NCBI GenBank assembly: GCA_033398695.1
Contig: CM065817.1
Coordinates: 63,538,001 to 63,602,000, forward strand
Source: Orobanche coerulescens
Taxonomy: Eukaryota; Streptophyta; Magnoliopsida; Lamiales; Orobanchaceae
Length of the DNA: 64,000 nucleotides
Direction of reading: 5' to 3'
Numbering within the stretch: the stretch's first letter is position 1; each line of letters starts with the position of its first letter. Shown here in pieces: positions 46,230 through 57,161 of the stretch. The position numbers and the translations under genes are program-made. Under the pieces are notes generated by a model. The model was not told the DNA's origin. It saw only the letters and a list, made by a program, of their open reading frames with translations, and did no database searches.

Positions 46230-46605
46230 TGTAATATCCGGATTTATTACGGTGTATTTCATCTGTATTCAAGCCATGTATTATTCGGATTTGTGGTTTT
46301 GATTATTGGAGCATGATATTTCTTGCATCGATATCATTATACATAAGTATATAAACATGCAAAATTTCTCATGCAAACTCGTGATAGCGCACGCTAAGAA
46401 TGTATCTCAACGCGCGCTATCGGGCTACTATTAGTGCACGTTATGCAGATAGGAGTTGCGTGCGCTAAGAACTCAATTATTGAGCGGGACAGCTAGCACA
46501 TGTGCCAGCCGGGACATGGGTCCGGATAAGATTCACGCGGACGAACCCGGACAATTCTGATGTCATCCATTATTAGCGCACGCTAAGGAATGCTTAGTAG
46601 CGTGC
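46230..46605 (+). repeat. Tekay-like 3' LTR, first part
   Basis: 376 bp, the counterpart of 32979-33354 with only a few differences. It is interrupted by the second Galadriel-like element after ..gtagcgtgc, the same base as in the 5' LTR. Confidence 0.9.
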
Positions 46606-47188
46606 TGTCACGGGGTTATACTTGCGCCTCGCTAAGTCCTTGCCGTGCGACACTCTTAGGTTGTCTCAAGCCTAAGTAGTAAGCCTATCAATGAACAAGA
46701 CTGCTAGGAAGGAAACTAAGAAATGCTTTGGGGAAGAGTTTTCTCTTATTGCACTGTAGCAAATCAGATTTCTCAAGGTGAGTTACAAATGAGCCCCAAG
46801 GGGGTATTTATACTAATCCTCCTAGGCTAACAAATTACCAACAAAACATTACTATTCCAAGTATTTACAAGAATGCCATCATCTAGAATGATCTATACAA
46901 TTCTAAACAATTCTAAGAAGTCTTCTTGGAGTCCCCAGACCCCTCTGGAACGTCCGGCCCGACCCGACCCGAAGTGTCCCGGCCCGGCCCGGCCAAGGCC
47001 CGATTCGGCCCGTAGCAATCCGACCCGATTTCTGACCTTATGGAACCCTCTTTGACCTTCTGGAGTTGATTGGTCTCCATCTTGAAGCTTCTAGGGTCTT
47101 CTTTCTGAAGAGTGGATTCCTCGGCTTTTCAATGTCTACTGCTGTCACAAGGCTTTTTCCGTCTAAGCCTATTATAGGGGGGGTAGTC
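46606..47188 (-). repeat. 3' LTR of Galadriel-like copy 2, part before the Tat insertion
   Basis: Matches the first 583 bp of 33355-34039. The TATA complement is at 46805-46812. It ends in tagtc, which is duplicated at 51769-51773 by the Tat derivative. Confidence 0.87.
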
Positions 47189-48346
47189 TGTTGTGTCAAG
47201 AATTAACACCTTCCGACCGGCGATCGCCTCGGAGGTCGGGCGACCGAGTCACTGTCGAGCGGCCAAGGCAGATCTGCCGACCAGCGACCGGGCGGCCAAG
47301 CCTTAACCCAGCGGACAAGCTGCATCGGCCAACCGAAGGTCCCAGGACAGGTCCCGGTACCGAGCGATCGACCTCAGATACGATCGTCACTCGGTACTCG
47401 GCCACCGACTCCTGGCGACCGACAAGCAGGCGATCCTCTATCGGCATCTGCCGACCGACCCTTGGTGACCGACCATTGCCGACCCTCAGCAACTGGCCGA
47501 TGGCGACCTCTGATGACCAGCTAGAGACGACCGCCTCATGTCGATCAGCGCCGATGACCATCCAGTCGGAAAAGACCGAGACTCAAGACTGGCACCACGT
47601 GCAAGGACTGAGACAAGATCCGCGAATCTCGGGCCATTGACCACAGCCTGGCAGAATCTCTCCACCAGCCGACAAGCCGCCGAAAGCTGTCAGTAGGGCC
47701 GCATGTGGCTGACTCCGGACGCGTGCTGGCTCCTTATTGGACCGCCCAGCTGGCGCCAGCCACTGCATTGGACTTTATACGGACTGCCGGCCACTACCTT
47801 GGACTTTAGCCCGACAGCCCAGGAGATCGCCCCATTATAATATTGGCCGGCAGACGATCGCCCCATTATTATAATGGCCGGAAGGCGATCGCCCGCTAGA
47901 GGACAGGACCCGGCAGCCCCTATATATACAAGGCACCCTGCACTTGGCCAAAGGGCTGCCTTATCGCGATTTCAGTATACATTACAGAAGCAAAACATCA
48001 AGCACTTGGCTATTTCCAACTCTTGGCAACAGCTATCATTCGGTCTTACTTCTCCCGGCCTCTCTCATCAGGAAGACGATCGGCGGGTACGAAGAACACC
48101 GAGCTTCGCTCAAGAGCCGGATTAACAGAGTCTTTTTACACTCATTGTATTTAGATTTCTCTCATTAATACTTGTATCCACGAATATTCGTATTAATATC
48201 ATCTCGCGAGAGCATTCAAGCCCGGGCCTAACAAACCCGGCAAATCTTGTATTATTTATCTTCTCTCGGAAGTGCTCCCGCAATTGTTGTTTGTTGTCCG
48301 TCTTCCAGCAGTATTAATCTTCGGATATATATTTTGGGCAACAACA
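47189..48346 (+). repeat. 5' LTR of Tat derivative copy 1
   Basis: TGTTGTGTCAAG...GGGCAACAACA, 1158 bp. Upstream of the TATA box (TATATATA, 47921-47928) are two related blocks of CGATCGCCCCATTAT plus palindromic ATAAT..TGGCCGG (about 47827-47890), ending in GGCGATCGCC. They look like duplicated promoter-proximal elements. Confidence 0.9.
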
Positions 48347-48348
48347 AT

Positions 48349-48358
48349 TGGCGCTAGA
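48349..48358 (+). other. Primer binding site of Tat derivative copy 1
   Basis: TGGCGCTAGA starts two bases after the LTR, the same arrangement as at 15471. Confidence 0.75.
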
Positions 48359-48474
48359 GGAAGGGGATCCAACCCTCAAATTTTTGCACCTACCGTCCCG
48401 AAGAACACTCACTGTCCTCGGGGCAGATACTTGAAGTGACACTCACTGCGCTTCAAAGAAATCCTTCAGAAATC

Positions 48475-49786
48475 ATGTCTTCCGCCTCCGCGTCGAAGAA
48501 AGCCGCCGACTGCCCGGCGGACTTCTGCCTGGCCCCAGCCCGAGCCGCGGCCGATGGTGGAAGGTAGCCGCCGCGGTCGAGACGCTCGATCCCGTCCGGG
48601 ATGGCGGCTGAGCCTCTCGCTCGATCGATTCGAACCAATGAACAGATCGAAGAGGCCATAGCCGTCCTTCAGGAGTGACGGAGCGCTCTCGGCGCGCCTC
48701 CTGCTATCACCCCTCGGTCTCCCGCCGGAAGTCAGCGAAGCTCAAGGCGTCGCCGAGCGGCGCCAAGAGGCTCTCGCCCGCAAGAAGAGGCGCGGCATCC
48801 GGGGCACCTCGTCTTCGATCGCACAGGCGGTGACCCGACACAGCGGCCGGGCGCCCGGCCTCTACGAGACGACGGAGTTTGAGTCCGTCACCAGGAGCTC
48901 GGCCTACCCGGCTCCCAGAAGGCAACCCAGCCGCCTGGCTCCCGCTCGCCAAATTGCCGAGGTCGGCAGCAGCGGAGTCCGGAGATCGGTACACGATCGC
49001 CTCGGCTCCCACTCCCAAAGCCGATCCGCAAGCAGCCGAGCCACGGCGATTGTCGCATTGCAACGTCAGCTCGACGACGTGAAAGCGCTCCTGCAATCCG
49101 GGGCAGGCGCCATGAAGACAATCGCCAAGCCGAGCGAGCCGCTCGCGATCGACATCGAGCTCGTCCCCGTGCAGCACAGGATCGCTCCCCCGCAAACACC
49201 CGTGTACGAGGGGCGATCGGACCCCCAGACGCACCTGAGGAAGTTCAACATCTACATGACCGGGTGTGGGGCATCGGACGCGACCCGGTGCCGAATGTTC
49301 CCTCTGACGCTGGACGACCTCGCCCACCGGTGGTACACCTCATTGCCACCTCGGTCCATTGGCTCCTTTAACGAGCTGGCGCACGTCTTCACGGAACACT
49401 TCGCCACCAGGGTCGTCCGGCCAGAAGGTCGCCTTCGCATGATGCAAATCAAGCAGGGAGAAGAGGAGTCCGACTCGGACTACATCGACCGGGTGGACGT
49501 GATCATCCTCAACGGCGAGCCCGTAAACGATGAGACCGCCCTCTACGCGGTCCTAGGAGGTTTTCAGGGCTTCTCGCCTATGTTCAGGCATCTCACGAAG
49601 ACCCTACCGACGACCTACGCAGCCTTCCGGGCTAGAGCCGTAGATTTCCTGTCCAGGCAAATGCTTCTTCTTAGCCTAGGAGTAGAGCGATCGGCGCTCG
49701 TGCAACGACCTCCAGTCTACCAGCCCGATCGCTACTATCCAGCAGAGCCGGAGGACTCGCTCACCGCCTACAGTCCACCATTTTAA
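48475..49786 (+). pseudogene. gag: gag of Tat derivative copy 1, frameshifted
   Basis: ATG at 48475 aligns with the intact gag at 60618 but reaches a stop after about 30 codons, because of small deletions in the Pro-rich N-terminal part (48505-48570). From about 48830 one frame is open to 49786 and contains the capsid-like domain (IYMTGCGASDATRC, DDLAHRWYTSLP). It ends just after the position where the 61847 copy stops. There is no zinc knuckle. Several of the small losses sit at CAG/CTG triplets, so some frameshifts could be base-calling errors. Confidence 0.8.
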
Positions 49787-50610
49787 ATGAGGGACTAACT
49801 CCCGCCCGATCGCCGATATCGACCTACGAATAAAGCGATCGGCTGCCGAGCGGCGATCGCCAGTCTTCCGGCCCGATCGCCGATCATCACGCTACATCAT
49901 CAGCAATCCGGCGGACACGATCGCCATTTACCCAAAGATCTAACATGACGGACTAAGGCATAAGATCGCCACCGCACATCATAAAGCCATGGTCCTGGCA
50001 ACGATGGAACTGGCCGCTGCCATGCAAGGTCCCTTTCGGCCGAGATCGCCCGCCCTTCGTTTAAATACGAGGCCGGCGTAGTCGAGGGCTCTCCAACATT
50101 AATCAGTGGACCCATGCCACAACCCCGTCTCAACGTACACCGTCGAGGTCGGCCATCTCCATGGCTGGCCGAGGTGGAAGCAGAGCTAACAAGCCGCGGG
50201 CGTGGAGTTGATTCATCCGACGCTGCCCCGCGCAAGAACTCCTCTAGACCGAGACCGCACGCCCTTCGTTTAAATACGAGGCGGCGCGGCTAACAGAGGA
50301 CCCTCATAATAAAGTGAGTCACGAGACACTCAATGTCTTCGCGCACCAAGACACGGTCATGGAGTCGGTCCATCGATCTCCGCGACTGTGCACGATTCCT
50401 GAAACCAAGCGAAACCACCAAGTTTCCGAGGGGGATCGGCCAATGTTGTTTTTGCAGGTACAAGACCGAAAGATAGCTAGCCAATCGACCATGATAGCCC
50501 AAGTCCGAATCCTAAGTCAGCTCAGATCGCCCGTCCTCATCCATACACGATCACCAGCAAAGAACCACCTCGCCCCATGTCTTCAACATAGGAGCAAGCT
50601 GGGGGGCAAT
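49787..50610 (+). other. 3' non-coding region of Tat derivative copy 1
   Basis: No gene seen. It holds the twice-repeated TTTAAATACGAGGC motif (about 50060 and 50270), a stretch shared with 21720-21920 (cgtctcaacgtacaccgtcg), and GGGGGGCAAT directly before the 3' LTR as the plus-strand primer tract. Confidence 0.6.
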
Positions 50611-51768
50611 TGTTGTGTCAAGAATTAACACCTTCCGACCGGCGATCGCCTCGGAGGTCGGGCGACCGAGTCACTGCCGAGCGGCCAAGGCAGATCTGCC
50701 GACCAGCGACCGGGCGGCCAAGCCTTAACCCAGCGGACAAGCTGCATCGGCCAACCGAAGGTCCCAGGACAGGTCCCGGTACCGAGCGATCGACCTGAGA
50801 TACGATCGTCACTCGGTACTCGGCGACCGACTTCTGGAGACCGACAAGCAGGCGATCCTCTATCGGCATCTGCTGACCGACCCTTGGTGACCGACCATTT
50901 CCGACCCTCAGCAACTGGCCGATGGCGACCTCTGATGACCAGCTAGAGACGACCGCCTCATGTCGATCAGCGCCGATGACCATCCAGTCGGCAAAGGCCG
51001 AGCCTCAAGACTGGCACCATGTGCAAGGACCGAGACAAGATCCGCGAATCTCGGGCCATTGACCACAGCCTGGCAGAATCTCTCCACCAGCCGACAAGCC
51101 GCCGAAAGCTGTCAGTAGGGCCGCATGTGGCTGACTCCGGACGCGTGCTGGCTCCTTATTGGACCGCCCAGCTGGCGCCAGCCACTGCATTGGACTTTAT
51201 ACGGACTGCCAGCCACTACCTTGGACTTTAGCCCGACAGCCCAGGAGATCGCCCCATTATAATATTGGCCGGCAGACAATCGCCCCATTATTATAATGGC
51301 CAGAAGGCGATCGCCCGCTAGAGGACAAGACCCGGCAGCCCCTATATATACAAGGCACCCTGCACTTGGCCAAAGGGCTGCCTTATCGCGATTTCAGTAT
51401 ACATTACAGAATCAAAACATCAAGCACTTGGCTATTTCCAACTCTTGGCAACAGCTATCATTCGGTCTTACTTCTCCCGGCCTCTCTCATCAAGAAGATG
51501 ATCGGCGGGGACGAAGAACACCGAGCTTCGCTCAAGAGCCGGATTAACAGAGTCTTTTTACACTCATTGTATTTAGATTTCTCTCATTAATACTTGTATC
51601 CACGAATATTCGTATTAATATCATCTCGCGAGAGCATTCAAGCCCGGGCCTAACAAACCCGGCAAATCTTGTATTATTTATCTTCTCTCGGAAGTGCTCC
51701 CGCAATTGTTGTTTGTTGTCCGTCTTCCAGCAGTATTAATCTTCGGATAAATATTTTGGGCAACAACA
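50611..51768 (+). repeat. 3' LTR of Tat derivative copy 1
   Basis: 1158 bp, same length as the 5' LTR with about 20 substitutions by eye. TATA box at 51343-51350. Confidence 0.9.
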
Positions 51769-51773
51769 TAGTC

Positions 51774-51884
51774 CTCTGTGAGCTTGGCCGGGTCCATGTA
51801 CGCGCGCGAGCATGCTGCGCGCCCGTCCGGCAGGCATCGGCCAGATGCTGTGCGATGCCTGCTGCCTTAAGGTGGGGCGTGACA
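51774..51884 (-). repeat. 3' LTR of Galadriel-like copy 2, remainder
   Basis: The last 111 bp of the LTR after the tagtc duplication, ending GGGGCGTGACA at 51884, next to the purine tract of the element. Confidence 0.85.
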
Positions 51885-52849
51885 TTCTCCCCCACCAAAG
51901 TCGTGACCGTCCTCGGCACGATGTTGTCCCGATATTCTTCAATCTTCTGCCGGAATTGCCATAGGTGATCCTCATGTTCCCAGCTATTTTCAGCGTCTGG
52001 GAGTCCCTTCCAATGCACAAAGTACTCGGTGTATGGGGCCACGCCCCTTCGTCGAATGTCCCGATGTGAAATGATCTCGGCTACTTCCTTGTCGAAGGAA
52101 GTAATCACGGCAGTAGGTGCTCGATGTGACTGAGCTCGGCTCGGATCCTCCATGTCCTGATGGTAAGGCTTCAGTTGGCTAACATGAAAAACCGGGTGTA
52201 TCTTCATCTTCGGCGGAAGTTCCACTCGATATGAAACTATCCCAACACGCCGCTCGATCTTGTAGGGTCCCTCGTATCTTCGGATGAGTCCCTTATGCAC
52301 AGCCCGAAATGCTTTAAATTGCTGCGGGAGGAGTTTCACCATAACTAAGTCGCCTTCGTTGAACTCGACCGCTCGTCGCTTGAGATCGGCCCATTTCTTC
52401 ATCTTCTTGGCTGCTTTGTCCAAAGAAGCTCGAGCCAAGTCCGACTCCTCCTGTAATGACTTAGGAAAGGTATATGCTGCGGGACTCTGTCCCGTGTATC
52501 CGGTGGCAATGTTGTTCGTTGTCGCCGGTTGTCTCCCTGTAGCGAGCTCGAATGGGCTGCGTCCCGTTGATTCACTCTTCTGCAAATTGTATGAGAATTG
52601 GGCCGTGTCTAAGAGTCTGGCCCAGTCCCGCTGATTGGCACTCACATAGTGCCGCAAGTAGCACTCAAGCAGTGCGTTAACTCGTTTGGTCTGCCCGTCC
52701 GTCTGTGGGTGGAAACTTGTTGAGAATGCTAAGTTCGAGCCTAATAGCTTGAAAAGTCCCGACCAAAACTTTCCTGTGAAACGTGGGTCTCGGTCACTCA
52801 CGATTGTCCTTGGAATGCCCCAATATTTTACCACATGCTTTAAGAACAA
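51885..52849 (-). pseudogene. pol: Galadriel-like copy 2: integrase C-terminal half and chromodomain
   Basis: Near-identical to 34040-35004: SDRDPRF, HPQTDGQTKRVNALLE, and chromodomain EIISHRDIRRRG...YFVHWKGLPDAENSWE (about 51960-52120). It is frameshifted from the upstream integrase at about 52845-52875, the same place as copy 1. Again there is no stop before the polypurine tract, so the frame continues into the LTR. Confidence 0.85.
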
Positions 52850-54306
52850 CTTGGCCGTCTCCAGAGCCGTACGTCGCCGGTCTTTGGAATAAAGGTTGCG
52901 TATTTTGAGAACCTGTCCACCACAACTATGATCGACCCGTAGCCATCCGATTTAGGCAAAGCCATAATAAAGTCCATTGAAACGCTTTCAAAAGGGTGTT
53001 CCGGTATGGGCAAGGGTTGAAGTAGTCCACCAGGTTGTTGTTGTTCCACCTTGTCTTGTTGGCATACAAGACATGTCCGGACGTATGCCTCAACGTCCTC
53101 ACGCATCCTGGGCCAAAAGTAAGAATTGTCAATTAAAGCCATTGTACGGCGCATACCTGGGTGTCCAGCCCATAGTGTGTCGTGGCATTCCTTCATGATG
53201 TCCCTCCGTAAGTTCCCCCATTTGGGCACGTACAAACGATTGCCTTTGGTAAAGAGTAGCTCGTCTCGTTCCCAGAACCGTCTTGTCTTTCCGCTCCTGG
53301 CAAGTTGCATGATGTTTTCTGCGAAAGGGTCCTGCTTCAGTCCCTCGCGTATGCGGTCCTTGATGCTTCCTTCGGCCTTGGTCAAGGCTGCAAGCTCGGC
53401 CTTCCGGCTTAATGCATCGGCTACTCGGTTAAGTACTCCCGGCTTATACTCCAGGGTATAATCGAACTCAGCTAGGAATTCCTGCCATCTTGCTTGCTTT
53501 GGCGTGAGCTTCTTCTGGGTTTGAAAATAACTTGTGGCTACGTTGTCTGTTCGTACCACAAACTTGCTCCCAAGTAAATAATGCCTCCAGGCTCTAAGGC
53601 AATGAACCACGGCGGTCATTTCCTTCTCATGTACCGAGTACCGTCTCTCGGTGTCATTCAATTTTCTGCTCTCATAGGCAACGGGATGCCCTAGCTGCAT
53701 CAAAACTCCTCCGATGGCATAATCAGATGCATCGGTCTGAACCTCATATGCCTTGGCATGGTCTGGCAAGGCAAGAACTGGCTGCTCCGTCACTTTGTCT
53801 TTGAGTCGCTCAAAGGCCTCTCGGCACTTATCCGTCCACTCCCATTTGTGGTCCTTCTTCAATAGGCCCGTTAATGGTGCTGCTATCCGAGAGTATCCCT
53901 CGATGAACTTCCGGTAGTAGTTCACGAGTCCCAGAAATGATCGGAGTTGGGTTACCCTGGTCGGCGGTTCCCAATCTCGAACTGCTTTAACTTTGGCCTC
54001 GTCCATAATTATGCGGCCATCCTTGATACGGTGCCCCAGAAAAGTCACTTCCTGTTGGGCGAATGAGCATTTCTCCAACTTTGCATAAAGTTCGTTGTCC
54101 CGCAATGCTTGGAACACCTGTCGCAAGTGTTCTACATGATCCTCCATCGATGATGAGTAAATGACAATATCGTACAAATAAACGACAACAAACTTGTCTA
54201 TGTATGGCTGAAATACCTTGTTCATCAGTGTGCAAAAGGTCGCTGGGGCATTTGTAAGCCCGAACGGCATCACAAGGAAATCAAACAAACCATACCTGGT
54301 CGCCAT
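52850..54306 (-). pseudogene. pol: Galadriel-like copy 2: RT, RNase H, integrase N-terminus
   Basis: A long frame starting in RT ([14 protein letters not shown]) and running through RNase H to the integrase core start ([14 protein letters not shown]). It is open where copy 1 is frameshifted. However, the RT catalytic box reads YLYD (codon at 54172-54174) instead of YLDD, removing one of the two essential aspartates. Frame is lost after FIPKTGD. Confidence 0.86.
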
Positions 54307-54378
54307 GGCTGTCTTGGGTTCGTCTCCTTCGGCTATCCGGACCTGCCAATATCCGGATCTTAGGTCGATCTTTGAAAA

Positions 54379-55711
54379 TTATTTAGCACCTCCCAGTTGG
54401 TCAAACAGCTCTCCAATGAGTGGAATGGGATACTTGTTGCGAACCGTCAGTTTGTTGAGTGCCCTATAGTCCACGCACATACGCAAGGATCCATCATGCT
54501 TCTTTTGCAACAAAACGGGGGATCCATAAGGAGATTTGGATGGTTGGATCATTTTGGAATCCAACAACTCTTTCGATTGTTTCCGCAGCTCCTTAAGTTC
54601 CGGTGGTGACATCCTATAGGGTGTCCTCGAAGGTGACTTCGCATCGGAAATAAGTTCAATTTTGTGGTCCACATCCCGTCTGGGCGGCAACTTCTTAGGT
54701 AGTTCCGCGGGCATCACGTCCTGGAACTCCTCCAAAACGGATTGAAATTCCTTTGGTACATCCTTGCCTTCAATATCGTTTCCATCATCAGGAACGTAAA
54801 ATGCAGCGAAGGTCTCTTCCTGCTTCCGAAGGCCTCGACTAAGTTGCATGGCTGAAAGGGTGCCTGTCCCCTTCGCTTCCCTCCTGGCCGGAATGGCCTG
54901 TGTCCTGTCGGAGTCCAAACCGACTAAGGAATGCGAAAATGGAAGAATGCAAGCCCGTGCACTGATCGAACCATTGTAACCCAAGAACCAAATCATAGTC
55001 ATCCATGGTCACTACAGTGAAGGTGATCATTCCCTGCCAGTCACCTATCTTTGCTTTCACTCCTCGTGCTTCGCCGGTCACCGGTTTAGCATGGGTGTTC
55101 ACTGTCTTGATCGATCCATTAGTTGGAGTGACGGTAAGTCGTAAGGCTTTGGCTACGCCGTCCCGCATGAAATTGTGCGTAGCTCCTGTATCCACTAAGG
55201 CTTTGATGTGTGTGCCTCCGATCAAGGCATCCACGAACATAGACCCCTTTCTGGGTCCCTTCGCCGGCTCCACAACGGCTTTGACAGCATTGAGCAAACT
55301 CAATGAGCCCATATGCGCACCATCCGCAACCTCGGTCTCCGTGGTCTCTTGAATGGCTGCGACCTTCTTCCTCCGAAATGGGCAATCGTACTTCATGTGA
55401 GAGGTACTATGACAAATGTGACAACCTCTCGGCTTATCGTTCTCGTCCACTAGTTGCTTGCCCGAGTATTTGTTTGGCCTGAACCTTGATGGGCGGTCTC
55501 CCCCACCTTTGCCTTTATCTGTGCGGAAAGTCCTTGGCTTGTCGCTGGTCTTCAACTCCCGTAAGCCCTCGGCCACAGCAATGGCGGTCGCCACATCCTG
55601 AACATTGCGCTTTCCAACTCTTGCCTCGCAAAAGGCTTGAGTCCGTCCATAAATGCAAACAGCTTGTCGGTCGCCGTCAAGCTTGGTATCTCCAGCACAA
55701 TTTCTTAGAAC
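54379..55711 (-). pseudogene. Galadriel-like copy 2: nucleocapsid, protease and RT N-terminus
   Basis: Zinc knuckle CHICHSTSHMKYDC and an intact protease triad DTGATHNF are in one frame (about 55610-54840). A frameshift near 54960 follows, then the RT N-terminal blocks ([26 protein letters not shown]). TAA at 54379-54381 stands where copy 1 has TAC (Tyr). A one-base loss near 55610 separates this part from the capsid region. Confidence 0.82.
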
Positions 55712-56403
55712 TCCTTGACATAGTCTTTGATAGTACGAGTGTGGCTGAGTCTCTTCAGCCTGCCCCGAGCCTCGAACTCCACATTCTCGGGATAGAATTG
55801 CCTCTTTAATTCGGCCTTGAAGTCTTCCCAGGAAGCCATCCTGCACGCACCACTCTCAATGTCAGCCTGCTTGGTCCGCCACCACAGCACGACTGTGTCG
55901 GCTAAGTACAAGGGCGCCGTCCGCAACTTGGTGTCATCATCTCGAATGTTTGAGGCACCAAAGTATTGCTCCAGGTTCCATAATAAATTGTCAATCTCCT
56001 TGGCGTTTCTCGATCCGTTGAACTTCCCAGGCCTTGGGATGTCAATTCGTGCGGGTGTCGCACCCACATGTCCTTCTCCATTGGCAATCGCCCTTTTCAC
56101 TGTTGCCATCTCCGTCTTGAGAACCTCCATGCTCTCTTGCATGGCCAAGATCATGGCCCGAAAATCGGCCAACTCCTTCTTCATGTCCCCATCACAAGCA
56201 TTGATAGTAGAGAGAACCTGGTTGTGCAGCTCCTCACCAGCTTCTTCTAAGTCATCCACCCTCCTCGCAACCTCATCATAGACCTCCTCCAGTCGAGTCA
56301 CTCGGCTGTCCATGGCAGCAATCCGGTCGATAGACTTGTCTCTGCCCTTCTTGGTCTTCTCGGCCTGAGTGTTGGGTTGGGTAACGTCGAATGATTGTGC
56401 CAT
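55705..56403 (-). pseudogene. gag: Galadriel-like copy 2: gag, nonsense stop
   Basis: ATG at 56403 (MAQSFDVTQ) opens a frame with a coiled-coil N-terminus and the capsid-like domain (WWRTKQADIE, FKAELKRQFYP). It ends at TAA 55705-55707, where copy 1 has CAA (Gln) in KEFQKIV. The codon mutated in copy 1 (38250) is still GAG here, so each copy carries private nonsense changes on top of the shared integrase frameshift. Confidence 0.84.
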
Positions 56404-56478
56404 CTTACTCCTTGCACGATCGGCTAGCAATCTTCGAAAATCCGCCTTGGTTGTCTCAACCTTGGCTCTGATACCAAC

Positions 56479-57161
56479 TGTCACGGGGTTATACTTGCGC
56501 CTCGCTAAGTCCTTGCCGTGCGGCACTCTTAGGTTGTCTCAAGCCTAAGTAGTAAGCCTATCAATGAACAAGACTGCTAGGAAGGAAAGTAAGAAATGCT
56601 TTGGGGAAGAGTTTTCTCTTATTGCACTGTAGCAAATCAGATTTCTCAAGGTGAGTTACAAATGAGCCCCAAGGGGGTATTTATACTAATCCTCCTAGGC
56701 TAACAAATTACCAACAAAACATTACTATTCCAAGTATTTACAAGAATGCCATCATCTAGAATGATCTATACAATTCTAAATAATTCTAAGAAGTCTTCTT
56801 GGAGTCCCCAGACCCCTCTGGAACGTCCGGCCCGACCCGGCCCGAAGTGTCGGCGGCCCGGCCAAGGCCCGATTCGCCCGTAGCAATCCGACCCGATTTC
56901 GACCTTCGGAACCCTCTTTGACCTTCTCGGAGTTGATTGGTCTCCATCTTGAAGCTTCTAGGGTCTTCTTTCTGAAGAGTGGATTCCTCGGCTTTTCAAT
57001 GTCTACTGCTGTCACAAGGCTTTTTCCGTCTAAGCCTATTATAGGGGGGGTAGTCCTCTGTGAGCTTGGCCGGGTCCATGTACGTGCGCGAGCATGCTGC
57101 CTTGCCCGTCCGTGCATCGGCCGGATCTTTGTGCGATGCCCGCCTTAAGGTGGGGCGTGAC
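56479..57161 (-). repeat. 5' LTR of Galadriel-like copy 2
   Basis: 683 bp. TATA complement at 56678-56685. The last 320 bp differ from the other three LTR copies by many small losses at CTG/CAG triplets (about 56845-56930 and 57060-57161), an unusual concentration. Confidence 0.85.

Larger units (their letters stand above)
47189..51768 (+). mobile_element. Gag-only non-autonomous Tat derivative, copy 1
   Basis: 4.58 kb flanked by tagtc (47184-47188 and 51769-51773). Both LTRs are 1158 bp and nearly identical, so it is the youngest clear insertion here. Internal content is the primer site TGGCGCTAG, a gag remnant and a 3' leader-like region. No protease, RT, RNase H or integrase was found. 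Sequence after gag matches the post-pol region of the Tat element at 14504, so an internal deletion removed nucleocapsid, pol and the antisense gene. Confidence 0.9.
46606..57161 (-). mobile_element. Galadriel-like chromovirus, copy 2 (in 3' LTR of Tekay-like element)
   Basis: Same family, orientation and target base as copy 1 (33355-39312). LTRs are 46606-47188 plus 51774-51884 (split by a Tat derivative) and 56479-57161. The primer site is the perfect TGGTATCAGAGCC (minus strand, 56464-56476). The purine tract is at 51885-51896. The end next to 57162 is GTGAC without the final A, and the flanking bases are slightly rearranged (ggcgctaac against gtgcgctaac), so the edge has suffered a small deletion. 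Confidence 0.87.

Noticed and set aside
48707..49327. Minus-strand 206-codon frame opposite gag
   Set aside because: It is the antisense shadow of the GC-rich gag frame, with no splice signals, promoter or domain.
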